Of a stretch of 28,892 bases of DNA, positions 15,830 through 23,725 are shown piece after piece. The position numbers and the translations under genes were made by a program. The DNA is taken from positions 14,623 through 43,514 of the forward strand of contig JADGDL010000011.1 of the NCBI GenBank assembly GCA_016744875.1, read 5' to 3'. This DNA is from Sulfurovum sp. Lineage in GTDB: Bacteria > Campylobacterota > Campylobacteria > Campylobacterales > Sulfurovaceae. Below the pieces are notes generated by a model. The model saw nothing but the letters and a program-made list of their open reading frames with translations, did no database searches and was not told the origin of the DNA. Position 1 is the stretch's first letter. Every line of letters starts with the position of its first letter.

Positions 15830-17412
15830 ATGCAAAAGTTGATAGTGGTACACCACAAAACAAAACAGTGAAAGTAAAGCAAAAACCTAAAAAAGAAGCC
15901 ATAGTCAATAGACTCACATGTGCTACATTAGAAGGGGTAACGGCACAGGTGATAGAAGTAGAGGCTACTTTTACCAAAGGTCTACCGGGTTTTGCCGTAG
16001 TGGGTTTGGCTAACTCAGACATACAAGAGGCAAAGGAGAGGGTGAAGTCTGCCTTACTTGTGAATGAATTTGTATTTCCTCCTTTAAAAATAACCATTGG
16101 ACTTAGTCCCTCGGAGATCAAAAAAAGTGGTAGCCATTTTGATTTATCTTTGGCACTTCTTGTGGCGCTGAACAAAAAAAGTTTTGAAGAAGCTGGTCTT
16201 TTTGTTTTTGGTGAGCTTGGTCTTGATGGTCGTGTGAAAAGTTCATCGATGATCTTCCCTCTTATCTTGTCTCTTAAAGAGCAAGGGGTGATCAAAAGAG
16301 CTATAGTTCCTAAAGAAGCTATAGCATACTTGAGTCATATCTCCGGAATAGACTTCATCGCGGTAGAGACACTGAGTGAAGCCATAGTATTACTGGGTAA
16401 AGGAGAATTTACTGCAAATGTAAAAAAATTTGACTATGATGCAAAGGCTTTTAGCTTAGATAAAACAACATATTATTATGAAGAGAAGTATGAGAGTGAC
16501 TTTTATGATGTAAAAGGGCAGATGATAGCTAAACGTGCGGCACTCATCGCTGCTGCAGGTATGCATAATTTGTTTATGGAGGGAAACCCTGGCTGTGGTA
16601 AGAGTATGATAGCCAAGCGGATAAAAGATATTTTGCCGCCCATGCAAGAAGTAGAGTTGCTTTCTATCGCGAAGCATCAATTTTTAGATGGACAGACACC
16701 AGACTTTAAAGCCATCAGACCTATGAGAAGTCCTCATCATACAGCAACCTCTGCGTCCATTTTTGGTGGGGGTTCCGGGCAAGCCAAAATAGGTGAAGTG
16801 GCTTTGGCATCAAAAGGTATATTGTTCTTTGATGAGATCCCTCATTTTTCTAAACAGGTACTCGAAGCTATGAGAGAGCCACTACAAGATAAAAAAGTAC
16901 ACATAGCCAGGGTCAATGCAAAGATAGAATACGAAGCAGATATTATGTTCGTTGCTGCACAAAACCCATGTCCCTGCGGTAATTTGCTCTCTCAGGTAAA
17001 ATCATGTCGTTGTACAGAAGTAGAGATAAAGCGCTATGCAAACAAACTCTCTGATCCATTTTTGGACCGTATAGACCTTTTTGTGGTCATGCAAGAGGTA
17101 GATAGTAATGATAGGTCTGATGTGACCTCAAAAGCTATGCATGAGGCTGTTATTAAAGCATTTAAAATGCAAAAACAAAGAGGACAGATAAGACTCAATG
17201 GTAAACTGGCAGAAGATGAGATAGAGAAATATTGTATACTCAACAGTGATGCACAAAAGATCCTTAACTCTGCCATTGTTAAATTTGCACTTTCACATAG
17301 GAGCATTGCATCTGTGAAAAAGATAGGACGAACCATCGCAGACTTGAATGGAAATGAGAAAATAGAGAAAAAAGATATACTCGAAGCGTTAAGCTACAGA
17401 AGAAGAAAGTAG
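15826..17412 (+). CDS. comM: ComM/YifB family AAA+ Mg-chelatase-like protein
   Basis: AAA+ protein of the YifB/ComM family. ComM is known as a hexameric helicase that aids branch migration in natural transformation. The 528 residues show an N-terminal Lon-protease-like fold domain with KGLPGFAVVGLA, then the AAA+ core with Walker A GNPGCGKS (253-260), Walker B ILFFDEIPHF (Asp336, Glu337), a Cys cluster CPCG...CRC (Cys382, 384, 394, 396), and a C-terminal Mg_chelatase_C region. About 27 Lys-rich residues precede the usual start of the family (LTCATLEGV). No better in-frame start with a ribosome binding site is present, so the extension seems real. The stop is 2 bases from that of converging yeiH. 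Confidence 0.92.
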   Translation: MNAKVDSGTPQNKTVKVKQKPKKEAIVNRLTCATLEGVTAQVIEVEATFTKGLPGFAVVGLANSDIQEAKERVKSALLVNEFVFPPLKITIGLSPSEIKKSGSHFDLSLALLVALNKKSFEEAGLFVFGELGLDGRVKSSSMIFPLILSLKEQGVIKRAIVPKEAIAYLSHISGIDFIAVETLSEAIVLLGKGEFTANVKKFDYDAKAFSLDKTTYYYEEKYESDFYDVKGQMIAKRAALIAAAGMHNLFMEGNPGCGKSMIAKRIKDILPPMQEVELLSIAKHQFLDGQTPDFKAIRPMRSPHHTATSASIFGGGSGQAKIGEVALASKGILFFDEIPHFSKQVLEAMREPLQDKKVHIARVNAKIEYEADIMFVAAQNPCPCGNLLSQVKSCRCTEVEIKRYANKLSDPFLDRIDLFVVMQEVDSNDRSDVTSKAMHEAVIKAFKMQKQRGQIRLNGKLAEDEIEKYCILNSDAQKILNSAIVKFALSHRSIASVKKIGRTIADLNGNEKIEKKDILEALSYRRRK

Positions 17413-17414
17413 GG

Positions 17415-18482
17415 CTAAAGAACTTCCACTACTAACTTAGTAACAACAAACCCACCGATCACCAACCATGCAAACATGGCTGTTGCTGTATAGACAGGAG
17501 CCAAGCCTAAGCCTTTGAATTTGGAAAATACAGTACCCATACCCAAAGCTGTCATTGCCATGGTAAGTAAAAAAGTATCGATCTCATTGATAATATCAAC
17601 AATGTTCTGTGGTATAAGATGAAATGAATTAAATCCTGCGACACCAATGAAGTAGACAGCAAACCAGGGGATGACCAGTTTCATTTTGCCATTACTTTCC
17701 CCACCTTCTTTTTTTGCAACATATGCCAGGTAAAGACCAAGTACAATAAGCATAGGTGCTATCATGATGACTCTTGTCATTTTTACGATAACGGCAGCAT
17801 TTGCCATCTCTTCAGGTGCATTGGGTATAGAAGCAGGCACAGCAACAACCTGAGCCACTTCATGGATAGTTCCTCCCACATAGATACCAAATTCTCTTGC
17901 AGTCATGTGCAAGAACCCTGTGGCATTTTCAAATATAGCAGTGTACAGTATAGGGTAGAGAAACATAGAGATGGTCCCAAAAAGTACGACCATGGAAACG
18001 GCGATCGCCGTTTTGTATTCTTCTGCTTTGAGCACAGGCTCTGTTGCAAGCACAGCCGCCGCACCACAGACTGCAGCTCCAGAAGCTGTGAGTATGGAAG
18101 TGTCTTTTTCCATTTTAAATATCTTGTACCCTAGCCAGGAACCTAGTATGAGTGTTGAGGTAAGCATGATAAGAGAGACAAGAAACCCATCCATACCTAC
18201 TTCAGCTATCTGTTGAAAGGTAATTCTAAATCCATAAAAAACTATGGCAAAACGTAAGATTTTTTTTGCTGAAAAAGTAATACCTGATTGCCATGCATCA
18301 GGTGTTTGGTTATTCAGTGTATTTGCATAGAAGATACCTATAACAATACCGATAACAAGAGGTGACAGCCCTAGTGCTTTTATAGGAGCAAAATCTGCAA
18401 TGAACGTCGCTGCTGCTGCGAAGATGGCAACAAAAAATATACCAGCAAGTGTTCCATTGCGTTTTGACGGTGAAAATGGCAC
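17415..18482 (-). CDS. yeiH: YeiH/YeeE-type putative sulfate exporter family membrane protein
   Basis: A 355-residue inner-membrane protein with about ten hydrophobic segments. It matches the conserved YeiH family (putative sulfate exporter, DUF698-type). Typical segments are LGLSPLVIGIVIGIFYAN, the FAIVFYGFRITF helix, the strongly conserved SGAAVCGAAAVLATEP, and GGTIHEVAQVVA. Substrate is not proven in the family. Sulfate, sulfite, taurine or cysteine-linked roles are discussed, and a sulfur link would suit a sulfur-oxidising host. The start is GTG at 18482 with AAGGGG 7 bases upstream. A lysR gene is divergent across 136 bases, the same arrangement as E. coli yeiH and yeiE. Confidence 0.88.
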   Translation of the reverse strand: MPFSPSKRNGTLAGIFFVAIFAAAATFIADFAPIKALGLSPLVIGIVIGIFYANTLNNQTPDAWQSGITFSAKKILRFAIVFYGFRITFQQIAEVGMDGFLVSLIMLTSTLILGSWLGYKIFKMEKDTSILTASGAAVCGAAAVLATEPVLKAEEYKTAIAVSMVVLFGTISMFLYPILYTAIFENATGFLHMTAREFGIYVGGTIHEVAQVVAVPASIPNAPEEMANAAVIVKMTRVIMIAPMLIVLGLYLAYVAKKEGGESNGKMKLVIPWFAVYFIGVAGFNSFHLIPQNIVDIINEIDTFLLTMAMTALGMGTVFSKFKGLGLAPVYTATAMFAWLVIGGFVVTKLVVEVL

Positions 18483-18539
18483 TTTTTTACCCCTTTTTTG
18501 AGATGTCTTCAGAAAATTTGATTAAAATTGTGAAATTGT

Positions 18540-18572
18540 ACTATATTTTTGATATAATATAGTTTATTATAT
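18540..18572. promoter_or_regulatory. Overlapping dyads between yeiH and lysR; candidate LysR-type operator
   Basis: ACTATAT (18540-18546) is the inverted repeat of ATATAGT (18557-18563), with a 10-base spacer. A second dyad overlaps it: ATATAATA (18552-18559) and TATTATAT (18565-18572), 8 bp with a 5-base spacer. LysR-type regulators usually bind interrupted dyads in the divergent promoter region beside their own gene. The region is very AT-rich, so chance dyads are possible. TATAAT-like -10 elements lie within the same bases. Confidence 0.4.
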
Positions 18573-18618
18573 AAGAATAAAAAATAATTTTTAAAATTTA
18601 AAGTTATAAAGAGAGAAA

Positions 18619-19551
18619 ATGAAAATAACATTAAGACAGATGGAAATATTTCTAAATGTTGTAAACTCCGGACATTTGACCAATGTAGCCAAAGAGATGA
18701 AACTGAGTCAATCTGCAGTTTCTATGTCCATTAAAGAGTTGGAAAACATATTGGGTAGACCTGTATTTGACCGAATCAATAAAAAACTGGTACTCAATGA
18801 AGTGGGGCGCGCATTTTTTAAAGAGGTGTCCCCTATTTTCAAAAAACTTTCTGATATTGAATATGAGTTTAAAAACTCTGAAAATAAGGGTGTCATACGT
18901 GTAGGGGCAAGTACGACCATTGTTGACTACCTGATGCCTGCGATCATTTGTTCTTATATGAGCTCCTACCCTGATGTAAAGATCACGCTTAAAGAAGGTA
19001 ACACCAAAGAGATCGCTGATATGATCAAAGAGGGAAGTATAGATATTGGATTTGTAGAAGGCTTTATATCGGGTCCTGAGATCATCAGGGAGAAGATCAG
19101 TATAGATGAGTTATTGGTTGTAACTGCTGATAAAAGTTTATGTCAGTCTAAAACCATAGATCAGTTTGCTGACAAAAGATGGGTGCTTAGAGAAGAAGGT
19201 TCAGGAACAAGAGAGGTCTTTTTAGACTATATCAAAGAGAAAGTAGATGAGCTTAACATCTTTTTGGAGCTTGGGCATACTGAGTCTATTAAAAGTATTT
19301 TAATGAACCGTGAATGTTTAACCTGTATCTCTAAAATTTCTGTGGAGAGTGAACTTCAAGAAGGTAAACTTTTTCAGGTACCTGTAAAAGATTTTGAGTG
19401 TAAGAGAGATTTTTTAATGATCTATCACAAAGACAAGTATAAAAGTGCACTTTTTGAAAAGTTTGTCTTTTTCTCCAGAAAACTCATGACACAAATGATT
19501 GAAGGTGGAGGATGTAAGATAATACAGGATACATCTACAAAAGAGGGCTAA
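18619..19551 (+). CDS. LysR family transcriptional regulator
   Basis: A 310-residue DNA-binding regulator. The N-terminal winged HTH is clear: LRQMEIFLNVVNSGHLTNVA then LSQSAVSMSIKELE (about 5-45) and NEVGRAFF. The substrate-binding domain spans about 90-295 and contains GSIDIGFVEG. It is probably an activator or autorepressor acting on the divergent yeiH promoter. By analogy with E. coli YeiE-YeiH it could sense a sulfur compound such as sulfite, but this is inference. The ATG follows AAGAGAGAAA, a purine-rich ribosome binding site. Its stop overlaps the end of the converging mobA by 4 bases. Confidence 0.9.
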   Translation: MKITLRQMEIFLNVVNSGHLTNVAKEMKLSQSAVSMSIKELENILGRPVFDRINKKLVLNEVGRAFFKEVSPIFKKLSDIEYEFKNSENKGVIRVGASTTIVDYLMPAIICSYMSSYPDVKITLKEGNTKEIADMIKEGSIDIGFVEGFISGPEIIREKISIDELLVVTADKSLCQSKTIDQFADKRWVLREEGSGTREVFLDYIKEKVDELNIFLELGHTESIKSILMNRECLTCISKISVESELQEGKLFQVPVKDFECKRDFLMIYHKDKYKSALFEKFVFFSRKLMTQMIEGGGCKIIQDTSTKEG

Positions 19552-20114
19552 TCTCTCTGAATTGCTTTTTCATATTCGTGAGGATGATTAAGGTTTGTAA
19601 ACGGTAGATCATCGTTGAAGTCTACATAGTATGTCTGGGCAAGATCAAGCACTGATTGAAGTTTATGGTTGTTTTTCTCTAACTGTTTATTTACGAAAGG
19701 CAACATAGATTTTTTATAGAGACCACAAAGTGGTTGTATACCAGAAGGGCTTTTTGCAACAATGGCATCTAAGCGGTCATGGTCGTGGCTTAAAATTTTT
19801 TCTATGACCTTCTCATCTACAAACGGAGCATCTACACTTAATACAAACACTTCATCCTCTTCAATACTTTCCAAAATAGAGACTAACCCCACCAGAGGAG
19901 AACTCTCCTCTCTCTTGTCTGGAATCCACTCACAGGTAAAATCAAACTTATTTTCTTTAGCAGAGATATATACTTTTTTAAACCAAGGTTTAAGCCGTTC
20001 TTGTTGAAATTCACTTAGTGTAGTGAAATTCCCAAAAGGCAAGAGGGCTTTATCTTTACCCATGCGAGAACTTTTCCCTCCTGCAAAAATGACGGCAACA
20101 TAAGAGGAGGTCAT
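19548..20114 (-). CDS. mobA: Molybdenum cofactor guanylyltransferase MobA
   Basis: Transfers GMP from GTP to molybdopterin to give the MGD form of the cofactor that enzymes of the DMSO-reductase family need (nitrate, formate and polysulfide enzymes). At 188 residues it has the nucleotidyltransferase loop GGKSSRMGKDKALLPFG (13-29) and the metal-binding SVDAPFV. It is the last gene of the run that starts with mutS7. Its ATG overlaps the stop of the MFS gene (ATGA), so translation is coupled. Its presence implies that the host has bis-MGD molybdoenzymes, none of which is encoded here. Confidence 0.92.
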   Translation of the reverse strand: MTSSYVAVIFAGGKSSRMGKDKALLPFGNFTTLSEFQQERLKPWFKKVYISAKENKFDFTCEWIPDKREESSPLVGLVSILESIEEDEVFVLSVDAPFVDEKVIEKILSHDHDRLDAIVAKSPSGIQPLCGLYKKSMLPFVNKQLEKNNHKLQSVLDLAQTYYVDFNDDLPFTNLNHPHEYEKAIQRD

Positions 20115-21238
20115 GTATGTATCTCTCTTTTACGTTTTTGGTGTATGAGAAGTACTGCAAATGCAGAAAAAGCAATAAAGGAGTCGACCAAAAAGAGATA
20201 TTCACCATAGATCTTTCCTGAGAGTACTGCCCCTATGGAACCACCAAGACCAAAGGCAATACCTAAGAAAAACTGTTGTGCAAGTTTTTTTTGTGTATAG
20301 AGAGAAAAGACATAGGTAATAGCAGCGGTATGATACAGCGCAAAACTGATTGCATGCAGAGATTGTGAAGCAAAGACCAAAGTCACAGAATCAGGGAAAA
20401 GGTAGAGCATCATCCATCTTGCAGCAGCTACAAGCGTCGCAAATTGTAAAATGTTAAGCAGATTGCGTTGAAGGAGAGGACCTTGAAAGTAGAGCATCAC
20501 TACTTCACATATCACACCAAAACTCCACATCCAGGAGGTCATCTCCAAAGAGACACCATGCTCTGTCTGATAGATGGTGAAAAAGTTGTAAAAACCGCCA
20601 AAACTAACCTGCATCAGAAAGATAGAGGTCCAAAATGCCCAGTATTTAGTAAGAGAAAAAGAGGCATCATCTTGTGCTACAGGGTGGGTCATCGTATCAT
20701 ATCTGGTAAGGATAGCACCAAAGAGCAGTGTTAAAAATGCCACAGCACTCAAATAGTAAAGTGCTTCATAAGGGGAACTAAGTACTTTTCCTAGCCACAA
20801 GGCTATACCCATAAATCCTAACGATCCCCAAAGGCGTACTTTACCGTAATGGTGTCTAGAAAGAGAATCCAGAGCAATGGTCTCGACATAAGGAAGAGAG
20901 ATACCCATAGCAGCACCAAAGAGCAGGTTTGCTAGCAGGTAAACCCAAAAACTTTCAACGGTTTGTAAAAAAAGGAGAGTGCCGATAAAAGTGAAAAGTA
21001 AAGAGAGATGATAGACCTTTGGTGTCAAGGAGACATAATGTCGGAAAACAAAAGGAAGTAAAAAGCGCATAAAAGGGGCTGCTGCATAGATGATACCCAC
21101 TTCTAGAGGGGTATATCCAAGTTCAAGCAGTACCTTGGGCATAAAAATGACATAGACTCCTACAAGGGCAAAATAAAAAAAGTAGTATGACCCCAAGAGA
21201 GCAGAGAGAGGAGATAGAAGTTTCTTCTCTTGGGTCAT
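20111..21238 (-). CDS. MFS transporter, MFS_1-like (HcaT/LacY-like) type
   Basis: A 375-residue inner-membrane protein with about 12 predicted membrane segments in two halves. FFYFALVGVYVIFMPKVLLE and the loop ELGYTPLEVGIIYAAAPFMR resemble the MFS_1-like group that includes the phenylpropionate transporter HcaT. The intracellular motif LSRHHYGKVRLWGSLGFMG is typical of this group. The substrate cannot be told. It overlaps both the RDD gene before it (4 bases, ATGA) and mobA after it (4 bases), so it is part of a translationally coupled run. A molybdenum link is possible only by position. Confidence 0.82.
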   Translation of the reverse strand: MTQEKKLLSPLSALLGSYYFFYFALVGVYVIFMPKVLLELGYTPLEVGIIYAAAPFMRFLLPFVFRHYVSLTPKVYHLSLLFTFIGTLLFLQTVESFWVYLLANLLFGAAMGISLPYVETIALDSLSRHHYGKVRLWGSLGFMGIALWLGKVLSSPYEALYYLSAVAFLTLLFGAILTRYDTMTHPVAQDDASFSLTKYWAFWTSIFLMQVSFGGFYNFFTIYQTEHGVSLEMTSWMWSFGVICEVVMLYFQGPLLQRNLLNILQFATLVAAARWMMLYLFPDSVTLVFASQSLHAISFALYHTAAITYVFSLYTQKKLAQQFFLGIAFGLGGSIGAVLSGKIYGEYLFLVDSFIAFSAFAVLLIHQKRKREIHT

Positions 21239-21720
21239 TTTTTGTTTACCACTGCAGTTGCAGAGAGAAGGTCATGCAGGGTTTTGTTATCTTTTCTAAA
21301 GAACATTAGTGCCCAGCCAAGTAGTGTAAAGAGTGAAAGTACAGCTGAAGCATTTCTGAAAAGAATGATGAAGAAAGAGGGCTTTTCTTTTGTCTGTTCA
21401 TCTATAAGTGTAATGTTATAGGCTCGATATCCGGGTGTTTGTCCGCTAAAATACATAAAAAGTGTCTGCACGATGATCAACGGAACAAGTATGTATACCC
21501 AGCCCAACATTTTTTCCTGAGCGAAGCCTTCTCTCCCATCCATGATAAGGTAAAACACCACATACATGATGGGCATGACAAGCATAAATGCATCCGTAAG
21601 AAAAGCTTTTATTTTTAATCTGACAGAGGCATAGTTGGAAGATTTCTTTTCATCTTTTTTTACTTTTTTTTCTATAACAGTTTTCCCATGTTTTACATCT
21701 CTAAATCGTTGTTTTGCCAT
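21235..21720 (-). CDS. RDD family membrane protein
   Basis: A small membrane protein (161 residues from this start) with the RDD family features: a charged N-terminus, RLKIKAFLTDAFML where the conserved Arg and Asp sit in the first membrane helix, GQTPGYRAYNI in the middle, and DNKTLHDLLSATAVV near the end. The family is thought to act in transport or ion homeostasis, and no precise role is known. I chose the ATG at 21720, which overlaps the upstream omp stop by one base (TAATG). A TTG four codons earlier is in frame but less likely. It is coupled by ATGA to the MFS gene. Confidence 0.8.
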   Translation of the reverse strand: MAKQRFRDVKHGKTVIEKKVKKDEKKSSNYASVRLKIKAFLTDAFMLVMPIMYVVFYLIMDGREGFAQEKMLGWVYILVPLIIVQTLFMYFSGQTPGYRAYNITLIDEQTKEKPSFFIILFRNASAVLSLFTLLGWALMFFRKDNKTLHDLLSATAVVNKK

Positions 21721-22466
21721 TAATAATCCCAAATAACGGCCGCGTAAGGACCTGAAAAGTCTATGTTGACATTGAGTCTATCTGAAAGCGCATCATCTTC
21801 TAGATGAAATGCTTTATATCCGGCTTCTAACCCAAGTCCCATATAAAATGTATATCTTGCACTCACTTCATAGTCATAGGAGTTAATACCAGTAAAGGCG
21901 AGGGCATTTGCTTCAAGCTGTAAAGAAATCTCTGTAGAGGGTATATGTGCTCTCAATTTTCCGTAAAGCATAGGTGTTGATGTTGAAAAATCAATGAGGT
22001 CAGTTTGTAGTCTAGTAGTAACACTCATATCGCCACTTATACGTCTAAAGGTAAGTCCCGCATCGACTTCTGCCCAGTTATCGACTAATTCATAATAGAG
22101 CGTAGCATCAGTGATATCCAGGGTGATCTTGTTGGCTATATCTCCTGTAAAACGAGAAATGTCTCCCCAGGAAAAAAGCTCAACACTGCGTGTCCCTGTC
22201 GTGGATAATGGTGTATATCCTAATTTAAAGTTAGGCAGAAAAGGTAGAGGGTGTTCGAGATATCCTTTAAAAAAGATATCTTGTGAATCATTGAATCCAA
22301 AGGTCTGTTCCATGTTTTGTACACTGCCTGCTCCAAGAGAATTCAGCGCATAAGTGGCATCTCCGCTTGGATTATGGCTGAAGATACCCATGGAAACTTC
22401 TCCTCCTATGTTATCTGCATGTCCATAGTGTAAGGTAAGCATAGCCAAGAGTAGTAATTTTCGCAT
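21720..22466 (-). CDS. Outer-membrane beta-barrel protein (TIGR04219-like)
   Basis: A 248-residue protein with a signal peptide (cleavage likely after HYGHA, residue 17) and alternating beta-barrel strands through to an aromatic end (IWDY). The start of the mature part, GGEVSMGIFSHNPSGDATY, and the following repeats of charged turns and aromatic strands resemble the TIGR04219 family of outer-membrane proteins (an OMP_w_GlyGly-type group), which are common in marine Gammaproteobacteria and Campylobacterota. No function is known. Its ATG follows the gspF stop with no gap, so it is cotranscribed and probably coupled. The assignment comes from pattern only. Confidence 0.75.
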   Translation of the reverse strand: MRKLLLLAMLTLHYGHADNIGGEVSMGIFSHNPSGDATYALNSLGAGSVQNMEQTFGFNDSQDIFFKGYLEHPLPFLPNFKLGYTPLSTTGTRSVELFSWGDISRFTGDIANKITLDITDATLYYELVDNWAEVDAGLTFRRISGDMSVTTRLQTDLIDFSTSTPMLYGKLRAHIPSTEISLQLEANALAFTGINSYDYEVSARYTFYMGLGLEAGYKAFHLEDDALSDRLNVNIDFSGPYAAVIWDY

Positions 22467-23681
22467 TTACTGTAATCCTTGCGTCATAGTAAAGATAGGC
22501 AATAACATCGCTGAGACAATAACACCTACTACAAGTCCGATAAAGAGCATCATAAATGGCTCAAGCAGACCTAAAAGCAGCTTGAGTCTATCTTCATTCT
22601 CTTCCGCATATAGTGTGGAGACATTTCCCAGTATCTCAGCAACTTCACTGGACTCTTCTCCCAGTGCCAATGATTGCATAAAGTTTCGTTTGAGTTTAAA
22701 ACCCTTCACCATTTGCAGTGAGTTTGAGAGTTTGTTCCCCTCAAGTACTTTAGTAGAAGCTTTGTCAAAGAGGTCAGACAATGCCTGGTTGGAGAACGTT
22801 GTTTTTGCAAGTTGAACAGCTTGTGCATACGCAACACCAGAACTTAACATGAGGGAAAGAATATAAGAAAATCTTCCTAATTCATGGTTTTGTATCAGCG
22901 TACCTAGAACAGGTACCTTTAAGAGTATTGTATCTACGATACGGTGAAATGTAGACACTTTTGCATAGCTTATTTTAAAAAGTAGGATAAAAAAAACAAT
23001 CCCAATGATAAGCGCTATATAGTGTGAGGTTAAAAAATCACTCAATCCTAAAACAAATTGTGTAATAGGGGGTAATGCTTGTCCTGTATCTTCAAATATC
23101 TCAGTGATTTTTGGTACAACAAAAGCGATGAGAAACGAGGTCATACCTATAGCCACTGTAAAGATAATGGCAGGATAGGTCATCGCGCCTTTCACTTGTT
23201 TTCTCACTTTAGTCTGTGCAGAGAAAAAATTACCCATATTCGTAAGTACTTCAACCATCTTGGCACTCTGTCCTGCAACATTGAGACTTTGCAGGTAAAA
23301 GTCGGGCATTGCATAGACTTTTTGGGCATTCAGTGCATTAAAAAGAGACTTCCCTTCATCAACCATGGTTTTAATGGAGTTAAGAAAGGAGACATAACGT
23401 TTTTCTCCCTCATGTTGATTCTCAAGGAGTCTAATTGCAGTGAGGATCGTCATACCGGAGTTGAGGTAGGAGGAGAGCTCTCTGGAGAAGGTACTCAGGA
23501 GTTCTCCAGGCATTTGACGTTTGGAAAAGACTTCAAGGGAGAATTCTTTGGTAGCAGTAAGTCCCTCATGGTAAATGTCTTGGGTACGAAGCTTCTGTCC
23601 TGCTTCTTCTATAGAAGAAGCAGTAACTGTACCCTTTACTCTTTTACCTGTTTTGTCAAACCCTTTATATTTGAAAAGCAT
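22467..23681 (-). CDS. gspF: Type II secretion / type IV pilus inner-membrane platform protein (GspF/PilC)
   Basis: A 404-residue inner-membrane protein of the T2SF family, the platform that works with the assembly ATPase to extrude pseudopili. The N-terminus LFKYKGFDKTGKRVKG is typical, followed by two duplicated T2SF domains (about 70-190 and 270-390) with GMTILTAIRLLEN and SSGVAYAQAVQLAKTT, and membrane segments near 170, 220 and 375. The partner ATPase gspE and the pseudopilin genes are absent from the window, so it may serve a dispersed system. It starts 44 bases after mutS7. AAGGA lies 12 bases before the ATG, longer than usual, and I see no alternative start. Confidence 0.9.
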   Translation of the reverse strand: MLFKYKGFDKTGKRVKGTVTASSIEEAGQKLRTQDIYHEGLTATKEFSLEVFSKRQMPGELLSTFSRELSSYLNSGMTILTAIRLLENQHEGEKRYVSFLNSIKTMVDEGKSLFNALNAQKVYAMPDFYLQSLNVAGQSAKMVEVLTNMGNFFSAQTKVRKQVKGAMTYPAIIFTVAIGMTSFLIAFVVPKITEIFEDTGQALPPITQFVLGLSDFLTSHYIALIIGIVFFILLFKISYAKVSTFHRIVDTILLKVPVLGTLIQNHELGRFSYILSLMLSSGVAYAQAVQLAKTTFSNQALSDLFDKASTKVLEGNKLSNSLQMVKGFKLKRNFMQSLALGEESSEVAEILGNVSTLYAEENEDRLKLLLGLLEPFMMLFIGLVVGVIVSAMLLPIFTMTQGLQ

Positions 23682-23725
23682 CTTGAAGCACTGTCCTTAC
23701 ATTTAATTGTTGCATTATAACTTTT

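Noticed and set aside
15819..16295. A 158-codon open frame antisense to comM
   Set aside because: The comM frame carries conserved motifs throughout this stretch. The antisense frame has no motif and no start signal.
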